A DNA stretch of 64,000 bases, taken from contig OY730477.1 of NCBI GenBank assembly GCA_963422745.1, positions 3,038,001 to 3,102,000 of the forward strand, in the 5' to 3' direction. The position numbers and the translations under genes were made by a program. Below are positions 17,998 through 26,102 of the stretch, in pieces (positions within the stretch are counted from its first letter, which is position 1; the number at the start of each line of letters is the position of its first letter). Source of the stretch: G963422745 sp963422745 (GTDB lineage: Bacteria; Actinomycetota; Acidimicrobiia; Acidimicrobiales; Aldehydirespiratoraceae). The notes beneath the pieces are model-generated. The model was not told the origin of the DNA. It saw only the letters and a program-made list of their open reading frames with translations, and ran no database searches.

Positions 17998-18070
17998 TGG
18001 AGGTGAGGGGATTCGAACCCCTGGCCTCCTCGATGCGACCGAGGCGCTCTACCAGCTGAGCTACACCCCC
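17998..18070 (-). tRNA. tRNA-Ala (anticodon CGC)
   Basis: 73-nt cloverleaf on the minus strand: acceptor GGGGGTG/CACCTCC, D arm GCTC-AGCTGGTA-GAGC, anticodon stem CCTCG/CGAGG with loop GTCGCAT (anticodon CGC, codon GCG), five-base variable loop, T arm AGGGG-TTCGAAT-CCCCT, discriminator A. The acceptor has the G3-U70 wobble pair that is the alanine identity element. CCA is not encoded. Confidence 0.96.
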
Positions 18071-18119
18071 TTCGGGGCAGCCATGCTATCCAACCGATCG
18101 CGAAAGCATCCCGACAACA

Positions 18120-18590
18120 ACGATGCCCTCTAGCTGGTATGCACCCGATCGGATCAGGCCTCATAACCCAGCCCGTCGGACAACAACAACGCCCCCTAGC
18201 CCGTATGCACCCGATCAGTTCGGCCTCGTAACCCAGCCCGTCGGACAACAACAACGCCCCCTAGCCCGTATGCACCCGATCGGATCAGGCCTCATAACCC
18301 AGCCCGTCGGACAACAACAACGCCCCCTAGCCCGTATGCACCCGATCGGATCAGGCCTCATAACCCAGCCTGTCGGACAACAACGATGCCATCTAGCCGG
18401 TATGCACCCGATCAGTTCGGGCCTCGTAACCCAGCCCGTCGGACAACAACAACGCCCCCTAGCCCGTATGCACCCGATCAGTTCGGGCCTCGTAACCCAG
18501 CCCGTCGGACAACAACAACGCCCCCTAGCCCGTATGCACCCGATCAGTTCGGGCCTCGTAATCCGGCCTGTCGAAATAGATTTGCTCTGG
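18120..18590. repeat. 66-bp tandem array upstream of tRNA-Ala
   Basis: GTATGCACCC recurs at 18137, 18203, 18268, 18334, 18400, 18466 and 18532 (steps 65-66 bp). Two subtypes alternate (GATCGGATCAGGCCTCATAA versus GATCAGTTCGGGCCTCGTAA). The right-hand unit contains the stop codon and last eight codons of the minus-strand membrane-protein gene. Confidence 0.95.
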
Positions 18591-19019
18591 CTTGGGGCCC
18601 GCCAGTACCCCATCGGGATACAGCATCCTCACCTTGATCTCGCGCTCCACAGAAAGGTTGCGGTAACGCATACACCCATACGCATAAGCGAGCAGAGCCA
18701 CATCAATCGTCACATGGACAATAATCGCTATCAACCCAAAAACGATGGCGGCTAGCAGGGAGATGGTCGCCGCGGCCACCAGTACCACAAATACCTGCCT
18801 GCGGCGCCGCGCAGCAGCCCATGCACTGCGCGGGCGTAGCTCCAGGGACCGCTGGTCCCGGATGGGCGACCATTGACCCGCCGAGTCAATCCCTGAGTTG
18901 AATGACTTGACGCGATCAAGGCCAGACCCGCCGGTGCTGGTATTGCGCGAGTCCCGCCACCAAAGAACAAGGTAGATACACCATGCACATGCCAACAACA
19001 AAAGGATCAGGGGCATCAA
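18525..19019 (-). CDS. predicted membrane protein of unknown function
   Basis: 164 residues, not recognised. Hydrophobic N-terminus (MPLILLLLACAWCIYLVLWW) that may be a signal anchor, then a polar stretch, an RRRR basic patch and a long hydrophobic block (VFVVLVAAATISLLAAIVFG to about VALLAYAYG) with two membrane passes, then a charged tail. The tail ends ARTDRVHTG, which is encoded by the terminal unit of the 66-bp array; the ancestral C-terminus was probably near PKPEQIYFDRP. It follows moaC on the same strand after a 226-bp gap holding no gene. The length and reading frame look genuine; function unknown. Confidence 0.65.
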   Translation of the reverse strand: MMPLILLLLACAWCIYLVLWWRDSRNTSTGGSGLDRVKSFNSGIDSAGQWSPIRDQRSLELRPRSAWAAARRRRQVFVVLVAAATISLLAAIVFGLIAIIVHVTIDVALLAYAYGCMRYRNLSVEREIKVRMLYPDGVLAGPKPEQIYFDRPDYEARTDRVHTG

Positions 19020-19245
19020 CGATTCCTCTCAGAGCCTTCTGTCGTACGGGATAGCACTTGGCAAGTCACGGCCGGTAACCATATGACAAAGAGACTACGG
19101 AACGCAACACAACTCCGATGGGCTCTTTGTGTGTATGCGCGGGCTCAATCCCGATTCGGTCGGTCTACACGGATCTCAACAGGCCGGATAGATGGTGCCC
19201 ATCGGTTGGCTCTGTCTTGCTCTGTAGGTGAATCGATACCTTCGG

Positions 19246-19743
19246 TCAGGAACTACCGTCACGACGAAAGTCACCGGAACGCCCACCTGTCTTTTCCCAC
19301 AGCGCGATCTCCGAGATGGTCATGGCGCGGTCCATTGACTTGCACATGTCATAAATCGTCAGCGCTGCGACGCTGCAGGCCGTCAACGCCTCCATCTCGA
19401 CGCCGGTTCGGTCCATCGTCTCAACCCGGGCCTCAATACCGATCGACCGGTCCTCTATCTCAAAGTTCACGGTGACCGCACCCACCAGCAGCGGATGACA
19501 AAGCGGGATCAAATCCGACGTTCGCTTAGCGGCCTGGATCCCGGCGACCCTTGCGACTGCCAGCACATCGCCTTTCCCGATAGCGCCCTGGGCCACCGCG
19601 GAGACAGTACTGGCCGACATCTGCACCCAACCACGGGCGATAGCCACCCGATGTGTGACAGCCTTGGGTGTTACGTCCACCATGCGTGCACGCCCCTGTG
19701 AATCCAGATGGGTGAAACCCCTATCAGTCACGGCTAACCACAT
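19246..19743 (-). CDS. moaC: cyclic pyranopterin monophosphate synthase
   Basis: 165-residue MoaC, converting 3',8-cyclo-7,8-dihydro-GTP (product of MoaA) into cyclic pyranopterin monophosphate, the first committed molybdopterin precursor. Conserved segments: THLDSQGRARMVDVTPKAVT, SDLIPLCHPL (about 77-85), MEALTACSVAALTIYDMCK and KTGGRSGDF. The first residues (MWLAVTDRG) fall in a short duplicated stretch shared with the end of moaA, so the true start may be a few codons further in. Lies 29 bp after moaA and is probably translated from the same mRNA. Confidence 0.93.
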   Translation of the reverse strand: MWLAVTDRGFTHLDSQGRARMVDVTPKAVTHRVAIARGWVQMSASTVSAVAQGAIGKGDVLAVARVAGIQAAKRTSDLIPLCHPLLVGAVTVNFEIEDRSIGIEARVETMDRTGVEMEALTACSVAALTIYDMCKSMDRAMTISEIALWEKTGGRSGDFRRDGSS

Positions 19744-19780
19744 CAGCCACGGCTAACCCCTATCAGTCACGGCTAGCCAC
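19716..19780. repeat. short duplications spanning the moaA stop and moaC start
   Basis: CTATCAGTCACGGCTA occurs twice and CATCAGCCACGGCTAACC once between 19721 and 19778. The unit includes the moaA stop (19773-19775) and the first moaC codons. Confidence 0.75.
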
Positions 19781-20753
19781 CGATCTGCGACATTGTGCGT
19801 CGAGGCCGAACGAAGTGCACCCGGTTGATCGAATGCCCAGCCCACTTAGCGGCGACGGTGCGCTCGAGAGCTTCGGCGATCACATCGTCGCTTGAACCAT
19901 TGCGCAGCAACGTCCTGATATCGGTTTCGTTGGTAGCGAACAGGCAGTTGCGGAACTGGCCATCGGCGGTGATCCGGACGCGGTCGCAGGTGTCGCAGAA
20001 CGATTGGCTAACGCTCGCTACCACCCCCACCTCGCCTTTGCCGTCAAGGTACCGCCATCGGGTTGCCGGGGCAGACGTACGCTTGATCGGTTCGATCCGA
20101 TGAACGTTTGAGATCGTGTCAACGATCTCGGCTTGGGTCATGACCTGCTCGTCACTCCAGATCTCATCCGCGTCGAGGGGCATGAACTCAATGAAGCGGA
20201 CCTCCACCCCTTTGTCTCGACCGAAGTTTGCGAAGTCGACAACCTCGTCGTCATTGACGCCTTTCATCACCACCACATTCACCTTCACGGGATCGAATCC
20301 TGCAGCGATTCCTGCTTCGATACCGGCGAGCACCCGGTCGAGTTCGTCGCGACGGGTTAGCTCAACAAACCTACTGCGGCGCAGGGAATCGCAGGAGATG
20401 TTGACTCGTCGTAGGCCCGCCCGTTTCAATTCCTGGGCGATCAGCGGAAGCGACACGCCATTCGTGGTCATCGACAGGTCCACACCAAGCGCAGCGAGTT
20501 TCTCCACGAGTACAGGTAGGCGGGCACGGACGGTGGGTTCACCACCGGTGAGCCGGATGCTCTCGACGCCGTAGCGTTGCACCATCAGCCGAGCGAGCCG
20601 CTCGATCTCCTCGAAACTGAGAATCTCCTCCCGGGGGCGCCATTTCATGGGTTCGCTCGGCATGCAATACACGCAGCGGAAGTTGCATCGATCGGTGACC
20701 GAGATCCTCAGATCCGTGTGGACACGCCCGAAGCTGTCAACAAGACCATCCAT
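19773..20753 (-). CDS. moaA: GTP 3',8-cyclase (molybdenum cofactor biosynthesis protein A)
   Basis: 326-residue radical SAM enzyme that rearranges GTP in the first step of molybdenum cofactor synthesis. N-terminal SAM cluster C23, C27, C30 (CNFRCVYC), glycine-rich RLTGGEPTVR, and the C-terminal cluster region CDTCDRVRITADGQFRNCLF binding the second 4Fe-4S. The chain ends in the essential double glycine (QIGG). The frame is open to 20837, but ATG at 20753 (MDGLVDSFGRVHTDLRISVT) gives the usual N-terminus. Upstream is moeA, 149 bp away on the same strand. Confidence 0.95.
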   Translation of the reverse strand: MDGLVDSFGRVHTDLRISVTDRCNFRCVYCMPSEPMKWRPREEILSFEEIERLARLMVQRYGVESIRLTGGEPTVRARLPVLVEKLAALGVDLSMTTNGVSLPLIAQELKRAGLRRVNISCDSLRRSRFVELTRRDELDRVLAGIEAGIAAGFDPVKVNVVVMKGVNDDEVVDFANFGRDKGVEVRFIEFMPLDADEIWSDEQVMTQAEIVDTISNVHRIEPIKRTSAPATRWRYLDGKGEVGVVASVSQSFCDTCDRVRITADGQFRNCLFATNETDIRTLLRNGSSDDVIAEALERTVAAKWAGHSINRVHFVRPRRTMSQIGG

Positions 20754-20902
20754 AACACTCACCACGCTACCGCCGCCGGACCAAACCGGCGGTATACACC
20801 CGGCGACCCGCAACAACCACCGGCTATAGCAAAGCACGAGTCACACCCGGTCCGGTGACAAGCCACTACCACACCCATCGAACTCCCACACCCGGTCCAC
20901 CA

Positions 20903-22111
20903 TCACACCCACTCCGAGCGCAACGACAACAATTTGATTCGATCGCCGGGTTCGATGATGGTGCCGTCGGGAACGACCGCCAGAGCATCGGCTCTGGCCA
21001 TAACGGTGAGCTGGTGCGAACCCTGGCCACCTGCATGACGCACGTGAATGCGGCCCTGTTTGTCGTATTCGGTAACCACACGCATGTAGTGGGTCTTGTT
21101 GTCGGCGCGATGAGCGAATCGCTCATCGGCCACTGCGTCGATCATGGGCAATGGAGCCGCCGGACAACCCGCCATGTGAGAAATAGCCGGGCGAGCGATG
21201 AGCTCAAAGGAAACCATCGAGCTGACCGGGTTACCTGGTAGGCCGAACACGGGTGTCGTTCCGATCAGGCCGAACGCAAACGGCTTGGCTGGCTTGATGG
21301 CGATCTGCATCCAACGCATGTCGCCGATCTCGTCAAGCACGACCTTCACATAGTCGTATTCCCCCATGGATACCCCTCCAGAGGACAGGATCGCGTCGCA
21401 ACGCTGCGCACCGTGCAGGAATGCTTGACGCAGAACATCGGGATCATCTGCAGCGATGCCGAGATCCAACGGATCCCAGCCAGCCTCAGCAACGAGGGTA
21501 AGCAAGGTGTGGCGATTGCTGTCACGGATCTCGCCGGGCCGAAGGGGACGGTCGTCGTCAACTAGCTCGTCGCCGGTTGAGATCACACCGACACGAGGAC
21601 GTCTGATCACCTGTACCTCCGTGAGTCCTACACCGGCGAGCACTCCCACATGGCCAGCTCGGAGTCGCGTTCCTGCCGTGAATAGCAGATCACCGACGTT
21701 GCAGTCCTCACCGACGTCACGAACGTGGTTGTTTGGTGGTACCTCAATTTCTGCCACGACTTCGCCATTGCCGGGTCGTGTCCGCTCAACCATGATCACC
21801 GCGTCCGCACCGTCGGGCATCGGCGCACCGGTCATTATCTGCACCGCCTGACCCGGGCCGACATGGCCGTCGAACACCGAACCGGCTCCAACCGTTCCGA
21901 TCAACTCCAGCCTGACGGGGGCGCCAATGGTGTCGGCCGCCCGCACGGCGAATCCGTCCATTGCTGTGTTCGCGAACCGCGGCACCGATTCCGACGCCAC
22001 TGTGTCGGCGGCGAGCACCAAGCCCGCTGACTTCGCTGGCGACATCCTCAGTGTTTCCAGCGGACCAACACGAGCGAAAACGTGTCGTTGGGCGGATTGT
22101 AGGTCAATCAT
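20903..22111 (-). CDS. moeA: molybdopterin molybdotransferase
   Basis: 402-residue MoeA, inserting molybdate into adenylylated molybdopterin. Visible motifs: RFANTAMDGFAVRA, GQAVQIMTGAPMPDGADAVIMVE, PRVGVISTGDELV, LSSGGVSMGEYD and GLPGNPVSSMVSF. ATG at 22111 is preferred to the longer frame (22144) because MIDLQSAQRHVF fits the family. The order moeA, then fmdB and SAF genes on the other strand resembles the mycobacterial galU/moeA neighbourhood. The large subunit MoaE and sulfur carrier MoaD are not in the window. Confidence 0.94.
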   Translation of the reverse strand: MIDLQSAQRHVFARVGPLETLRMSPAKSAGLVLAADTVASESVPRFANTAMDGFAVRAADTIGAPVRLELIGTVGAGSVFDGHVGPGQAVQIMTGAPMPDGADAVIMVERTRPGNGEVVAEIEVPPNNHVRDVGEDCNVGDLLFTAGTRLRAGHVGVLAGVGLTEVQVIRRPRVGVISTGDELVDDDRPLRPGEIRDSNRHTLLTLVAEAGWDPLDLGIAADDPDVLRQAFLHGAQRCDAILSSGGVSMGEYDYVKVVLDEIGDMRWMQIAIKPAKPFAFGLIGTTPVFGLPGNPVSSMVSFELIARPAISHMAGCPAAPLPMIDAVADERFAHRADNKTHYMRVVTEYDKQGRIHVRHAGGQGSHQLTVMARADALAVVPDGTIIEPGDRIKLLSLRSEWV

Positions 22112-22149
22112 GACAACGAGCGTGCCACTACCGCGACTGTCCAACCAAC

Positions 22150-22600
22150 CCGGTGCCTACGCCACACACCTGTTGACTCGGCTTTGTCTTCGGGTTCACC
22201 CCTGGTTGAACATCTCACCCAACCCACCAACAAACCACCAACCCAATCCAAACTCCAGGCCCACACACCCATCGACCCGGCCTTACACCTATCGACCCTG
22301 CCTTACACCTATCGACCCGGCATAAAACCCGTCCACTCGGCTTTGTCTTCGGGTTCACCCCTAGTTGAACATCTCACCCAACCCACCAACAAACCACCAA
22401 CCCAATCCAAACTCCAGGCCCACACACCCATCGACCCGTCCTTACACCTATCGACTCGGCATAAAACCCGTCGACTCGGCTACACACCCGTCCACTCGGC
22501 TCTACTTCGGGTTGCGCTCCCGTCGAACATCTCACCCAACCCACCAACAAACCGCCAACTCAATCCAATCTCCAGGTCGATTCAATCTCCATCTGCGAAG
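22150..22600. repeat. 159-bp tandem array upstream of fmdB
   Basis: CATCTCACCC recurs at 22211, 22370 and 22528 (steps 159 and 158). Each unit contains internal sub-repeats such as CACCTATCGACC(C/T) and ACTCGGC. It occupies nearly all of the 530-bp gap between divergent moeA and fmdB; only the final 40 bp before fmdB are non-repetitive. Confidence 0.92.
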
Positions 22601-22642
22601 TGGTGTGTGCGGGTTTCGAACTCACCGTTATCCTCGGATTTC

Positions 22643-23059
22643 GTGCCTACCTACGACTACCGATGTCAACAGACCGGCGCGATGTTTGAGCAGTGGCAGG
22701 CCTTCACCGACGAGCCACTAACCGTTTGCGGACAATTTCACCCTGGCGAAGACAAGGCTTGCGACTCGCAGGTGAAGAAGGTGTTCTCGAAGGTGGGAAT
22801 CTCGTTCAAGGGTGACGGGTTCTACAAGAACGACCATGGATCTGTCGCCAGGTCACGACGTTCAGAATCGGACCGATCCGACTCCGAACGTTCAGAGTCC
22901 GACTCTTCAAAAGGCGAGCCTTCCGAGTCCTCAGAATCCAAGTCCTCGGATTCGAAATCGTCGGAATCCAAGAGCGATTCGTCGTCCATGAGCGATTCGT
23001 CCTCATCGGTTGAGAAGACCCAGTCGTTGAGTTCCTCCAAGTCCTCAGCAGCCACATAA
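22643..23059 (+). CDS. FmdB-type zinc-ribbon protein with serine-rich tail
   Basis: 138 residues, starting at GTG 22643 (MPTYDYRCQQTG), the classical FmdB N-terminus. FmdB-family proteins are small putative regulators or ribosome-associated factors. A normal member has CxxC and a second CxxC; here the first pair reads CQQT and only single cysteines remain later (TVCGQF, KACDS), so the zinc ribbon is incomplete or atypical. From about residue 70 the sequence is an acidic Ser/Glu/Lys low-complexity tail (SESDRSDSERSESDSSKGEP). The long frame upstream of the GTG is repeat sequence and not part of the gene. Confidence 0.8.
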   Translation: MPTYDYRCQQTGAMFEQWQAFTDEPLTVCGQFHPGEDKACDSQVKKVFSKVGISFKGDGFYKNDHGSVARSRRSESDRSDSERSESDSSKGEPSESSESKSSDSKSSESKSDSSSMSDSSSSVEKTQSLSSSKSSAAT

Positions 23060-23179
23060 ACCTCATCCGGGGTCAACCTGGATCCAAGATCGGCTGTTCA
23101 TCTTCGGCCCAACCGGCTCAGGTCCCTGAGTTGAGCCGTTCACTTCCCCTTTCGATCACCGGTTCGAAGGATAGATGTG

Positions 23180-23887
23180 ATGGAGCCAACCCAGTGGAGT
23201 CGAGGCCGTAGGACGCCCGATGGAATGCCCGAAGCGGCCCGAGATGTGTTGGGTCGAATTCGCCACAAGATCCGACGCTGGCAGATCCTGCGCCGTGCCG
23301 CTGCGATCGTTGCGGTCGTCGTGTTGGCAGCGATCGTGATGCGGGCACGATCGTCGGCTGAGCAAGCGATCGAGGCTTGGCAGCCTTGGGGTGAGGTGTG
23401 GGTTACCGCTTCAGCGATGGAGCCGGGCACGGTGATCGGAGCCGAAGACGTGATTGCCCGGGTGGCACCCACGGTGTTGGTTCCCGACGATGCAGCCACT
23501 CTGTCACCGGTCGGAGCGCAGGTCACGGTCGCTCACGGTCGAGGCGAGATCGTGCGCAACACACGTCTGATCGGCCGCGACGCGAACACAGTGGCGGCGC
23601 TGGTGGAACCTGGACATTCCGCGGTGACGGTGGACGTTGCTGAGGACATCTTCGCTGTTGGCGACCGGGTGGCTCTTCACTCACTGCTTGATGGCACCCG
23701 GCTCGCGATCGCAATGGTGGTCGCCGTCCACGAAGGTGCCGTGACGGTAGGTGTTGACGCTCACCAAGTTGCTGTGGTCATCCTCGAACTCGGGAATGGT
23801 GGCGTGGTCGTCACCCTTGACGGGCCAGCGAGAATCCAGTCCACGCCAGCGGCGAAGCCTTCTGCTCAACCGAGTGCGTCACCCTAA
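23180..23887 (+). CDS. SAF-domain membrane protein
   Basis: 235 residues. One transmembrane helix near residues 30-50 (AAAIVAVVVLAAIVMRA) is followed by a SAF domain (VWVTASAMEPGTVIGAEDV, ending GEIVRNTRLIG), the fold found in FlgA and CpaB/RcpC pilus proteins, then a second beta-rich region. The domain would lie outside the membrane. Actinobacteria commonly carry such a gene next to fmdB; its role is not established. The adjacent GTG at 23177 is an alternative start. Confidence 0.78.
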   Translation: MEPTQWSRGRRTPDGMPEAARDVLGRIRHKIRRWQILRRAAAIVAVVVLAAIVMRARSSAEQAIEAWQPWGEVWVTASAMEPGTVIGAEDVIARVAPTVLVPDDAATLSPVGAQVTVAHGRGEIVRNTRLIGRDANTVAALVEPGHSAVTVDVAEDIFAVGDRVALHSLLDGTRLAIAMVVAVHEGAVTVGVDAHQVAVVILELGNGGVVVTLDGPARIQSTPAAKPSAQPSASP

Positions 23888-23945
23888 CAAGAGCCGAGCG
23901 CAATACCGGGTCACGCGCACAAACACGGCATCAGTCAACACGGGA

Positions 23946-24749
23946 TCAGTCAAACAGCATGATCATGAGCACTACCACTCCGAGCAACACCCGATAAACG
24001 ACGAAGGGTGTGAACGTGTATGACCGCACGAGTCGCAGCGTCGCCCAAACGGCCATCCATCCGGTGATCGCCGACGCTACGGTACCCCACACAAATGGCG
24101 CCCGGAACGATGACGGAATTGTCACGTCCGCCAAGGCGAACAACCCGGCCCCAGCTATTACCGGCAAGCTCATCAAGAACACGAGTCGAGCAGCAGCTTC
24201 ACGTTCGAAGCCCAAGGCCCGGCTCATGGTAAGCGTCACCCCACTTCGTGACACACCGGGTTGAAGCGCCACCGCCTGGGCGGCACCGACGGCCAGCGCA
24301 GTGCGCCAGCCGAAGTCCGTGACGCCGCGCGAGCCCTCAAAACGATCCGCGACAAACAAAACGCCACCAAAAACAATGAGCATCACCGCGATCATCGGGA
24401 TCGAGTCGAGATAATCAATCTGACCCTTGAACAACACGCCTACCAGCCCCGCCGGGGCGACGGAAAGAACCAGCGCCCAGCCAATCCGTCCATCAGTGTC
24501 TATCGGGCGGCCGCCCAACGGCGACAGGCCTGCCTTCACGTAGCGGATCACGTCATCGCGTAGATACCCCAACGCCCCGATCAGGGTTCCGAGATGCACC
24601 GCCACATCGAAAGCAGTCTCGATTTCCGGGTTGAGATCGTCCCAACCAAACGCCCAACGGGTCAACTCAAGGTGCCCGCTTGATGAGATCGGCATGAATT
24701 CCGACAAGCCTTGGACGATGCCCAAGACGATTGCGTGGAGAACCTCCAC
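23946..24749 (-). CDS. uppP: undecaprenyl-diphosphatase
   Basis: 267-residue integral membrane phosphatase (BacA family) that recycles undecaprenyl diphosphate to the monophosphate carrier for peptidoglycan synthesis; can confer bacitracin tolerance. Signature segments: QGLSEFMPISSSGHLEL near residues 14-30 and PGVSRSGVTLTMSRALGF in the second half. Multiple hydrophobic helices throughout. Follows tldE by 7 bp, so the three genes tldD-tldE-uppP form an operon. The stop lies in a short duplication (GGNATCAGTCAA twice). Confidence 0.95.
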   Translation of the reverse strand: MEVLHAIVLGIVQGLSEFMPISSSGHLELTRWAFGWDDLNPEIETAFDVAVHLGTLIGALGYLRDDVIRYVKAGLSPLGGRPIDTDGRIGWALVLSVAPAGLVGVLFKGQIDYLDSIPMIAVMLIVFGGVLFVADRFEGSRGVTDFGWRTALAVGAAQAVALQPGVSRSGVTLTMSRALGFEREAAARLVFLMSLPVIAGAGLFALADVTIPSSFRAPFVWGTVASAITGWMAVWATLRLVRSYTFTPFVVYRVLLGVVVLMIMLFD

Positions 24750-24756
24750 GACGGGT

Positions 24757-26100
24757 TCAGTCGCCCGACATCGTCACGTCGCTGACGACGAGTGTGACAC
24801 CGACAGCGTTCGTCGGCAGCCGTTGCAGGTCACAACCCACGGCTGCAATGTCGTGAAGCAGGCGCTGAAGAGTGGACGCAATGGTCACCTCGCGCACGGG
24901 CTCAGCTGTCTCGCCGGCCCGAATCCGCAGACCCTCAGCACCGGTGGAGAAATCCCCCGACACCGGGTTGACACCCGAGTGCAAGCCGGTCACTCCTTGA
25001 ACCAACAAACCGTCGTCAATCCCGGCTATCAGTTCTTCGGGCGTTCGATCTCCTGGTGTCACGGTCAATGCCAACGCACCCACTCCCGGAGCGCTCTTGA
25101 ACCCACCGCGAATCGCTGATCCCGTGGAGGCTGTGCCGTCGCGTCTACCCGAGTAGCTGTTATGCAGGAAACCGTCCAACACACCTTCGGTGATCAGCCT
25201 CGTCGGTCGGGTAGCCAGACCCTCCCCGTCAAGGTTACATGCCGTGAACGCTTCGGGGTCGGTGGCGTTGTCCACAAGAGTGAGCGACGTTGCTGCCACT
25301 TGCTCATCCAATCGGCCCGCGAACAGCGAACGGCCCTTCTGTACCGCTTCTCCGGTGAGGGTATGGCCCACGATGCCGAGCAACGAGGCCGTAACCCATG
25401 GGTCCAACACGACGGTAAGCCGAGCTGTGGGCGGCTTGGTGGCCCCGAGCATCCGAGTGGCCCTCATTGCAGCATCCGCCGAAGCCGCAGTCACATCAAG
25501 CGCTTCGGGTTCGCGTCCGATCGAGAACCCGAAGCCTGTCTGGGTTTCATCTTTATCGTTTGCCAGGGCGTAGGCAGCGAGGTAGCAGCCGGTCTCGCGG
25601 CTTGTTGATGCGATGCCCGTAGACGTGGCGACCGCCGACTCGAAGATCGAATCGACGTACTCGGCGGACTCGACGCTGCCGATCCGTGGATCAGCAGCCA
25701 ACGTGGCTCGCTCCAGTTCAATCGCCAACGCAACTTTGTCGTCGGTGCGAAACGATGCCAGTTCCTCGTGGAAAAAATTGAGGTCGGCCGGGGCCACACC
25801 ATCGGGATGAGCGACTCCGTTGAACTCGTCAAAGCCAGCGAACTGCGCATTGTCGCGGGCTTCGGTGAGCGTCTCAGCTAGGGCGGCTTCATCCAGTGTT
25901 CCTGCGTAGGCGAATCCTTGACGACCACCGGTCACCACCCTTACGCCGATCCCGCTGGACTCGGCGCTTGTTAACGACTCCACCTCGCCGCCATAGGCCC
26001 GGATCTCGGTCTCGCGTGCACGGGCGACGAACGCCTCAATCTCCTCACCATCGGCGGCCCAGCTGGCGACCCGTGTAGCGATGTCTGCTAACTCGCTCAT
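24757..26100 (-). CDS. tldE: TldE/PmbA subunit of the TldD-TldE metalloprotease
   Basis: 447 residues of the PmbA/TldE family, the non-metal partner in the TldD/TldE heterodimer that degrades unfolded peptides and matures some ribosomally made peptides. Characteristic stretches: TEIRAYGGEVESLTSAESSG, GIGVRVVTGGRQGFAYAG, NSYSGRRDG, and GVTGLHSGVNPVSGDFSTGAEG. The HExxxH motif is absent, as expected for TldE. Only 2 bp separate it from tldD. Confidence 0.94.
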   Translation of the reverse strand: MSELADIATRVASWAADGEEIEAFVARARETEIRAYGGEVESLTSAESSGIGVRVVTGGRQGFAYAGTLDEAALAETLTEARDNAQFAGFDEFNGVAHPDGVAPADLNFFHEELASFRTDDKVALAIELERATLAADPRIGSVESAEYVDSIFESAVATSTGIASTSRETGCYLAAYALANDKDETQTGFGFSIGREPEALDVTAASADAAMRATRMLGATKPPTARLTVVLDPWVTASLLGIVGHTLTGEAVQKGRSLFAGRLDEQVAATSLTLVDNATDPEAFTACNLDGEGLATRPTRLITEGVLDGFLHNSYSGRRDGTASTGSAIRGGFKSAPGVGALALTVTPGDRTPEELIAGIDDGLLVQGVTGLHSGVNPVSGDFSTGAEGLRIRAGETAEPVREVTIASTLQRLLHDIAAVGCDLQRLPTNAVGVTLVVSDVTMSGD

Positions 26101-26102
26101 CG

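Noticed and set aside
18120..18590. Possible CRISPR array (66-bp periodic repeats next to a tRNA)
   Set aside because: The entire unit repeats with no unique spacers, and no cas gene is visible. The same holds for the other arrays in the window.
22184..22642. N-terminal extension of FmdB by the open frame from 22184
   Set aside because: It is entirely the 159-bp array; the GTG at 22643 gives the invariant FmdB start.
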